DNA of 10,790 nucleotides from positions 1-10,790 of the forward strand of contig JBQTJM010000112.1 in assembly GCA_052387115.1 (NCBI GenBank), given 5' to 3'. Positions 6,374 to 10,790 of this stretch are shown here, in pieces; the stretch's first letter is position 1, and each line of letters opens with the position of its first letter. This stretch comes from JACCXJ01 sp052387115 (lineage in GTDB: Bacteria > Pseudomonadota > Gammaproteobacteria > JACCXJ01). A program made the translations under genes and the position numbers. The notes under the pieces were generated by a model. It worked only from the letters and a program-made list of their open reading frames with translations, ran no database searches and had not been told where the DNA came from.

Positions 6374-8625
6374 GCCTCTCCGTTCTGTTTACCGCCTATG
6401 CACCGGTGCATTTCCTGTGTTTCCGCCCGCTCTATAAACGCTTGAGCGCATTGCCGGGCGTCGAGCTATTCGTCTCCGGTGGCTTGAGGCGGGTAACGCC
6501 TGATGGCTTTGCGTATGACGCACCGGCGCTGTATCGACCCTTCTGCATCCCTGAGCGACAGATACTGGCGGTTGAAAACCTGACGCAGCGGCGTTTCGAC
6601 GTTTTGTTCTCAGCCAACAAACGCATCATCGCGCCCCCGGAAAACCTGGGTAGTAAGATTCAGATTTTTCACGGGGTGTCGTTCCGCAATCGCGGCGTGC
6701 GGCCGGAAAATCTCGCCTATGACTTTCTATTCGTCATCGGCCCGTACATGCGCGGCAAGTTCATCGAGACGGGGATGCTGCCGGAACACGACCCGCGCGC
6801 GGTGCCCATAGGATTTCCGAAGTCCGACCGGCTGCTCGACGGAACATTGGATCGACGGGCCGTGCTCGCGGCTCATGGCTTGACGGGGCAGCGGCCCGTG
6901 CTGCTTTACGCGCCAACGGGCGAGGCCTGTAACTCGCTCGAAACGATGGGTGTGGAAGTCATCCGGCGGCTCGCCGGCAACGGCCGCTACGATTTGCTGA
7001 TCAAACCCCACGATCATCCGAAAAACACGGACATCGACTGGTACGCGCGGCTCGCGCCTTTCGAGGACGCTCACACCCATCTCGTCCGCAACCGCGACGT
7101 CGTCCCACTGCTGAGCATCGCCGATCTGCTGATCACCGACGCCTCCTCGGTGGCTAACGAGTTTACTCTAGTCAACCGCCCCATTGTCTTTCTCGACGTT
7201 CCGGAGCTGTTCCGCCGCTCCAGGGAAGCGGGCGCGCAACTCGATCTGGAGACCTGGGGCCGCCGCGGCGGCATCGTGGTCGAACGGGCCGCGGAAGTTG
7301 AGCATGCCGTGGCGAGCAGCCTGGCGATGCCGGAGCGAGGGGCGGAGATCCGCGCCGAGATTGCGCGGGATCTTTTCTTCAATCCGGGCCATGCCACGGA
7401 CGCCGCCATTTCCTGGTTCAGCGCAAGGTTTCTGACCACTCGCGCGGTACAGACGGTACCGTTGTGCGGGACGCGGCCCGCCTTAGGCGGCGCGCTTGCT
7501 CTGCGGCGGCGTGTTTCGGCAAAGCGGGGGCGCAAGCCGAAGAAGATCGCCTATTACCTGAGACATTGCGGCAATCTGCATTATTTCGCGGCGCTGAAAC
7601 CCTATCTCGATCATTTTCTGCAGCACAGCCCATATGACAATCGCATTGTCGTGCGCGGTCTAGCCCCTGATTCCCATCACATCCCAGAATATGCGGGCTA
7701 TAAGCATCTTTTCACAAGCGCCTGTGATCTTGATGCCTACGACTTGGTATTGACACCGACCTTCCTGCGCGAGGATGAGCGCAGCGCGCGCGCTGTGCAG
7801 ATCTTCCACGGCATGTCGGACAAACCATTTACCTACCGCAGAGACTTCAGCGCCTACCTCCTTTGTCTGTGCATTGGGCAACGACAGGTCGATCGATTGC
7901 TTGCAAACCCGCAGAACCGGGGGATCCGGGCCGCTACCGTCGGATATCCCAAGTTCGAGACTGCCGGTGCGGCGCCCAAGCTGTTCGCCAATGGAAAGAA
8001 GACGTTAATTTACTGCCCGACCTGGCGAAAAGGGGACTTGAGCTCCGTGCACAGGTTTCTCGACGATCCGCAGGTGCTTGCCGAAATCGTCAGCGAGTAC
8101 AACCTTATCGTCAAGCCGCATCCAAATCTGTTTAACCCGGAACGCGTTCACTATGACGAGAGCATCGTCGAGCGACTGCAGCGGCTCCCCGGCATCAAAC
8201 TGATCCGCTCCGGCAACGTGATGCCATGGTTTGCGCAGGCAGACCTTTTTATTGGCGATATATCGGCATCCGGTTACGAGTGGTTGTATTTCAATCGGCC
8301 GATGCTGTTCCTAAACCCGCAGCCCGGAGTGTTGCGACGGAGTGCGGACTTCAACACGTTAACTTATCTTTGGCAATGCGGCGATGTCTGCATGGCTATG
8401 CGTGAGCTGAAACCGGCGATCGACGGGAACCTGCGCAACGATCGTTACGGCGAAACGCGTGAGGCCGTACTGCATTACAGTGTTTGTAAGCCGCGCGATG
8501 GTGGCGCGACGCGCCGTGGCGTCGCGATGATCAATGCGCTTCTCGAGACGGATCACGTTCCGATCTCCGCGCTCATTGCAAGGGATGAAGGAATTGAACC
8601 TTCATCCCTCCACGCAGGCCCTTAG
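6370..8625 (+). CDS. Double-module TagF/TagB-like CDP-glycerol glycerophosphotransferase
   Basis: The chosen ATG overlaps the previous stop as ATGA (6370-6373), implying translational coupling; an ATG at 6358 would add four residues. The 751-residue product carries two full GT-B glycerophosphotransferase modules. Module 1 (about 1-355) has IFHGVSF with His101, LLYAPTGE, IKPHDHP with His214 and LLITDASSVANEF (253-265). Module 2 (about 390-725) has IFHGMSDK with His480, LIYCPTWRKG, VKPHPNLF with His584 and LFIGDISASGYEW (626-638). These correspond to the two catalytic histidines and the CDP/phosphate-binding segment of Staphylococcus TagF, present in both halves. A basic linker (380-391) joins them. 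There is no membrane span; TagF-type enzymes act at the inner face of the membrane. Probable role: chain-building transfer of glycerol-phosphate or a related unit from a CDP donor. The last ~15 residues are encoded by a hairpin (8581-8609) and look recently added. Confidence 0.85.
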   Translation: MSLSVLFTAYAPVHFLCFRPLYKRLSALPGVELFVSGGLRRVTPDGFAYDAPALYRPFCIPERQILAVENLTQRRFDVLFSANKRIIAPPENLGSKIQIFHGVSFRNRGVRPENLAYDFLFVIGPYMRGKFIETGMLPEHDPRAVPIGFPKSDRLLDGTLDRRAVLAAHGLTGQRPVLLYAPTGEACNSLETMGVEVIRRLAGNGRYDLLIKPHDHPKNTDIDWYARLAPFEDAHTHLVRNRDVVPLLSIADLLITDASSVANEFTLVNRPIVFLDVPELFRRSREAGAQLDLETWGRRGGIVVERAAEVEHAVASSLAMPERGAEIRAEIARDLFFNPGHATDAAISWFSARFLTTRAVQTVPLCGTRPALGGALALRRRVSAKRGRKPKKIAYYLRHCGNLHYFAALKPYLDHFLQHSPYDNRIVVRGLAPDSHHIPEYAGYKHLFTSACDLDAYDLVLTPTFLREDERSARAVQIFHGMSDKPFTYRRDFSAYLLCLCIGQRQVDRLLANPQNRGIRAATVGYPKFETAGAAPKLFANGKKTLIYCPTWRKGDLSSVHRFLDDPQVLAEIVSEYNLIVKPHPNLFNPERVHYDESIVERLQRLPGIKLIRSGNVMPWFAQADLFIGDISASGYEWLYFNRPMLFLNPQPGVLRRSADFNTLTYLWQCGDVCMAMRELKPAIDGNLRNDRYGETREAVLHYSVCKPRDGGATRRGVAMINALLETDHVPISALIARDEGIEPSSLHAGP
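8581..8609. repeat. Perfect 11-bp-stem palindrome resembling a tRNA T-arm
   Basis: AGGGATGAAGG (8581-8591) and CCTTCATCCCT (8599-8609) pair perfectly around a 7-nt loop. Read on the minus strand, the inner part is GAAGGTTCAATTCCTTC, that is, a 5-bp stem closing the 7-nt loop TTCAATT, which has the form of a tRNA T-arm, followed by ATCCCTT like an acceptor strand. No D-arm, anticodon arm or 5' acceptor strand is present, so this is not a tRNA gene. It sits inside the last codons of the double transferase. It lacks a T tract on either side and is a poor intrinsic terminator. Confidence 0.5.
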
Positions 8626-8688
8626 AGTCAGAGAACGGCTTTGCGAAAACCAATGATCTCCGAGTTGGCCCTTGCACCCGTTTCCATC

Positions 8689-8693
8689 GGAGG
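8689..8693 (+). promoter_or_regulatory. Ribosome binding site (GGAGG) for the short helical protein
   Basis: GGAGG ends 3 nt before an ATG at 8697 and 9 nt before an in-frame ATG at 8703. The second spacing is normal and the first is too short, so the start at 8703 is preferred. Confidence 0.6.
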
Positions 8694-8702
8694 AAGATGC
8701 TT

Positions 8703-8900
8703 ATGAATACGCTTACCAAACTAGTGGACTCGATCATCAAGGACGCCGATGAAAGAATTCCGCGCGCACGGATCGAAGAAGTGGCCTCCGAACTGGCAGC
8801 GCAATTCGAGGATGCCAGAATTACCACTTACGTTCCGATTTTCCTAAACCGCATGATCCGCGCACATCTGCGAGAGGAAAGTCGCCGCGCAGGGGCGTGA
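8703..8900 (+). CDS. Short all-helical protein, function unknown
   Basis: The 65-residue product (67 if started at 8697) is predicted to be three amphipathic helices: an N-terminal helix (LTKLVDSIIKDADE), a middle helix (ARIEEVASELAAQFEDA) and a C-terminal helix (VPIFLNRMIRAHLREESRR). The arrangement ExxxxxLxxxFxDARIxTYVPIFLxRxhRxxLRE recalls short proteins annotated as three-helix-bundle dimerisation domains or DUF3562-like, which dimerise and have no known activity; I recall the pattern and cannot confirm it. There is no signal peptide, membrane segment or cysteine. It follows the large transferase by 77 bp on the same strand but has its own strong ribosome binding site. It could be a late addition to the operon or an independent gene. 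Confidence 0.7.
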   Translation: MNTLTKLVDSIIKDADERIPRARIEEVASELAAQFEDARITTYVPIFLNRMIRAHLREESRRAGA

Positions 8901-9233
8901 TTCAGAGCGGGCTGGACCGTTATGACGGAACTCAGGCACTCATCCCGTCGCCCATTGCCGCGGGGATTAATTAGCAATCGCGAGGGATCGCGGCATGCGC
9001 GCCGCAGCCACAAATAGATCGGTCGCTACGGCCTCCACACGCTGTCGCCTCCAGACTCCTTCTGCTTGCGCAGGCGTAGTAGTTCTCTTCTAAATGCGGA
9101 TATTCGACTCTTTGGGGCGGATATCCGCGCCGCAAGACAAGCTACGACAGTGTGAACAAAGTCGTCATTGCGAGGAACGCGGTGAGAAAGGCTGTCGTAG
9201 GTTGGCCGCGTCGCTCGATAATATGGCGAAACT
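8901..9233. other. Intergenic region upstream of the porin
   Basis: No gene is supported in this 333-bp stretch. It holds a small hairpin (CGCGA at 8979-8983 with TCGCG at 8988-8992), a candidate promoter with adjacent palindrome (9066-9128), and a pair of inverted 9-mers, CTACGACAG at 9142-9150 and CTGTCGTAG at 9192-9200. Between the 9-mers lies GTCATTGCGAGG, which resembles the start of a GTCATTGCGAG repeat common between bacterial genes, but only one partial copy is present. Confidence 0.4.
9066..9128 (+). promoter_or_regulatory. Candidate promoter with downstream operator-like palindrome
   Basis: TTGCGC (9066-9071) and TCTAAA (9089-9094) are separated by 17 bp, each matching four of six bases of the sigma-70 consensus. 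GCGGATAT (9096-9103) follows at once. It recurs 21 bp on as part of the perfect 12-bp palindrome GCGGATATCCGC (9117-9128). Two related copies just downstream of a -10 box is a typical repressor arrangement. The porin is the only gene it could drive. The promoter match is weak; the palindrome is certain. Confidence 0.3.
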
Positions 9234-10397
9234 GTGTTCCGCCTCTCTGTGAAGAGAGTGAAACGTTTGCGTGTCCTTTGCCTGCTCCCGAGTGTGGTAT
9301 GCGCGCAGCCCTTCGGCCTCGAAGATGGCGCGGATTTGCGTTCAAAAGACGGGCGGTTCAGGCTAGAGCTCGCGGGACGGTTGCACACCGATGCGGCGAT
9401 CTTCGATGACGATAAAACGCCTCTGGAGGATGGGGCCGATGTGCGGCGCGCGAGACTCGGTGCGGCCCTGACGCTGTTTCGCGACCTCACGCTGAAGTAT
9501 CAGTATGACTTCGTAGATGACGGGCGCGTGCTGGACGCGTCGCTGACGTATGAAGCCTGGGATCCGCTGGAGATGAAGATTGGGCAGTTCAAAGAACCAT
9601 TCAGTCTAGAGGAGTTGACCAGCTCTAATAACATTACCTTCTTGGAGCGCGCGTTGCCCAACGAGTTCGCGGGCGGCTATAACACCGGCATTGCAATCTC
9701 CACTCACGGCAGCAACTGGGGCGCGGCCGGCGGCGTGTTTGGAGATCGAGTTGTCAAGGACGTTTTCGGCGCCGGCGATGAAGACCTGTCGGTGACCGGC
9801 CGGTTCACCTACGCACCATTACACGAAGACCAGACGCTTGCGCATTTTGGTTGTAGCGCAAGCTGGCGCGAAGTCGATGAGGGAGGAGGGGTGCGATTTG
9901 CAACCGATCCCGAGTCCGCTGTGGCGGACGCAAACCTCGTGAGCACGGGCTCGATTCGAGACGTCGAACAGTTCTACGTGGGCGGTTTGGAAGCGGCATT
10001 CATCAAAGGCTCCGTGTCAATACAAGGCGAATACATTCACACGGCACTTGATCGCGAAGGCGATCTCGACGGTCTCGACTTCTCGGGCGGTTACGCCTAC
10101 GTGAGCTGGTTTGTGACGGGCGAGACACGGCCATACAGCGTAAAGCGTGGAACCTTCGGGAGAATGGAACCAAACCGCGCGACTGGCGCGTTTGAGCTCG
10201 CCCTGCGCTATAGCGTCTTGGACTTGAACGACGGTCCTATCACTGGCGGCACGGAGAGAAACGCGACGCTAGGAGTCAACTGGTATTACGGGCGCAATCT
10301 GCGCCTCATGACTGATCTAATCCATGCCGAGACCGACTCCGAGGGCGGCAACGAAGACGTGAACATACTGCAGTTCCGCGCGCAGCTTTATTTTTGA
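9234..10397 (+). CDS. OprO/OprP-type (phosphate-selective-like) outer-membrane porin
   Basis: The 387-residue protein starts with a basic segment and short hydrophobic stretch (KRVKRLRVLCLLPSVVCA) that ends VCA before QP, a signal-peptidase I site. The mature chain is alternating beta-strand sequence: GRFRLELAGRLHTDAA, VRRARLGAALTLF, LTLKYQYDFVD, and the family hallmark IGQFKEPFSLEELTSSNNIT followed by FLERALPNEF. It ends in QFRAQLYF with the C-terminal Phe needed for BAM-dependent insertion. Length is close to other OprO/OprP-like porins, so the gene looks intact. The GTG at 9234 has a poor ribosome binding site. GTG at 9249, giving MKRVKRLR, makes a more usual signal peptide and may be the true start. 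OprP is phosphate-specific and OprO favours polyphosphate, but many relatives have unknown substrates, so specificity is not claimed. Confidence 0.88.
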   Translation: MFRLSVKRVKRLRVLCLLPSVVCAQPFGLEDGADLRSKDGRFRLELAGRLHTDAAIFDDDKTPLEDGADVRRARLGAALTLFRDLTLKYQYDFVDDGRVLDASLTYEAWDPLEMKIGQFKEPFSLEELTSSNNITFLERALPNEFAGGYNTGIAISTHGSNWGAAGGVFGDRVVKDVFGAGDEDLSVTGRFTYAPLHEDQTLAHFGCSASWREVDEGGGVRFATDPESAVADANLVSTGSIRDVEQFYVGGLEAAFIKGSVSIQGEYIHTALDREGDLDGLDFSGGYAYVSWFVTGETRPYSVKRGTFGRMEPNRATGAFELALRYSVLDLNDGPITGGTERNATLGVNWYYGRNLRLMTDLIHAETDSEGGNEDVNILQFRAQLYF

Positions 10398-10426
10398 GCC
10401 AAGCCTCGATACACCGTGGCGATTCG

Positions 10427-10581
10427 GACCTACGCAAGCTTGGCCTGTGGGCGGTTACGCCACAGCCGGCCACCAGCCGAGCGCACCCCGAGCACAAGGT
10501 CTATCCCTACCTGCTGCGCGGGCTTGTGATCGATCGGCCGAACCAGGTCTGGGCGGCCGACATCACCTACCTCCCGCTGGA
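10427..10581 (+). pseudogene. IS3-family transposase (OrfB) fragment
   Basis: Starting about 30 bp after the porin stop, the frame reads LRKLGL, then SRAHPEHKVYPYLLRGL, VIDRPNQVWAADITYLPL. This is the well-conserved middle of IS3-group OrfB proteins (the pattern HPEHxxYPYLLRGLxIxRPNQVWxxDITYxP), with the first catalytic Asp of the DDE triad in the ADITY segment. The similarity stops at about 10581. The second Asp, the Glu and the C-terminal part are absent, and no OrfA is seen before it. About 52 of the usual ~280 residues remain, so it cannot transpose. No inverted repeats are evident at its edges. It marks a past IS insertion followed by deletion between the porin and the gene at the right edge. 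Confidence 0.75.
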
Positions 10582-10755
10582 CCAGGCACGCGTTCGGACG
10601 AGAAGACCATCGACCGCTACACGGACTGACGGGGGGCTCCGCCGGTCGAGACGGACACGTCGAAACGGTTTGTGGTGCAGGCGCCCTCCCATGGGTCATC
10701 TGATTGACCGCGGGAGTGGCGTCGAGTACCGTGAAGCTGGGACAGGAATCGAGCA
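10582..10755. promoter_or_regulatory. Spacer with weak candidate promoter before the edge gene
   Basis: No gene is supported. TTGACC (10704-10709) and TACCGT (10727-10732) are 17 bp apart, a weak sigma-70-like pair 23 bp before the next ATG. GGTCA at 10694-10698 and TGACC at 10705-10709 form an inverted pair over the -35 box and could be an operator half-site pair. AGGA at 10744-10747 is the ribosome binding site of the gene at 10756. Confidence 0.25.
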
Positions 10756-10790
10756 ATGCGCTACCGACGCTTGAGTTATCGCTATGCCAT
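10756..10790 (+). CDS. Start of a gene cut by the window edge (possibly Hsp20 family)
   Basis: ATG at 10756 is preceded by AGGA with 8-nt spacing, and the frame MRYRRLSYRYA runs open to the edge. This opening resembles the first residues I recall for a group of bacterial Hsp20-type small heat-shock proteins, but eleven residues are too few to assign a family. The call as a gene start rests on the ribosome binding site and position; the Hsp20 idea is a weak recollection. Confidence 0.35.
   Translation, partial: MRYRRLSYRYA

Noticed and set aside
8581..8609. Intrinsic terminator for the polymer operon
   Set aside because: The stem is strong, but it lies before the stop codon and no T run follows on either strand.
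8575..8665. Complete tRNA gene on the minus strand
   Set aside because: Only a T-arm and part of an acceptor strand can be drawn; no matching 5' acceptor, D-arm or anticodon arm is found within 75 nt.
9155..9230. Copy of the GTCATTGCGAG intergenic repeat
   Set aside because: Only about 12 bases match and the inverted partner is missing, so it may be chance.
1..10790. CRISPR array or phage-defence operon
   Set aside because: No regularly spaced direct repeats and no Cas, nuclease or toxin-antitoxin motifs were seen.

Overview
The window comes from a Gram-negative, high-GC bacterium, most likely a proteobacterium. The evidence is an OprO/OprP-type outer-membrane porin ending in the usual terminal Phe, GC-rich third codon positions, and a short C/G-rich palindromic repeat of the kind found between proteobacterial genes. 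I cannot place it more finely from sequence alone. Nothing here is a housekeeping gene, and the edges carry several decayed mobile or small-gene remnants, so this looks like accessory DNA.

Layout. Bases 1-160 hold nothing firm. An 88-bp MITE-like element (161-248) is followed by a broken 79-codon gene on the minus strand (302-541; start ATG apparently now ATA, plus an in-frame TAG). Next, also on the minus strand, is a predicted secreted protein built from tandem ~48-residue beta-rich repeats (633-1880). A frameshifted remnant of an IS630-family transposase lies at 2182-2402 (minus). From 2610 to 8625, five plus-strand genes are tightly packed: a stand-alone receiver domain, a LicC-like nucleotidyltransferase, an ABC-exporter membrane domain with no ATPase, an APH-fold kinase-like protein, and a very large protein with two complete TagF/TagB-like glycerophosphotransferase modules. 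A short helical protein (8703-8900), the porin (9234-10397), an IS3-family transposase fragment (about 10427-10581) and the first codons of another gene (10756 to the edge) complete the window.

How the genes may work together. In the central cluster the family assignments suggest a CDP-alcohol route for a surface phosphopolymer or phospho-substituent: an APH/choline-kinase-like protein (phosphorylation), a LicC-like cytidylyltransferase (CTP activation), a double TagF-like enzyme (polymerisation or transfer from CDP-glycerol or a relative), and an ABC-exporter membrane half. Spacing is operon-like (2 bp, 1 bp and a 4-bp ATGA overlap). Two features make it unusual. The kinase has Asn where the catalytic Asp of the HGD motif should be, and the ABC protein stops exactly where its nucleotide-binding domain should begin. 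The cluster may be decaying, or it may be a divergent system that uses a shared ATPase and a non-phosphorylating pseudokinase. The substrate cannot be read from the sequence.
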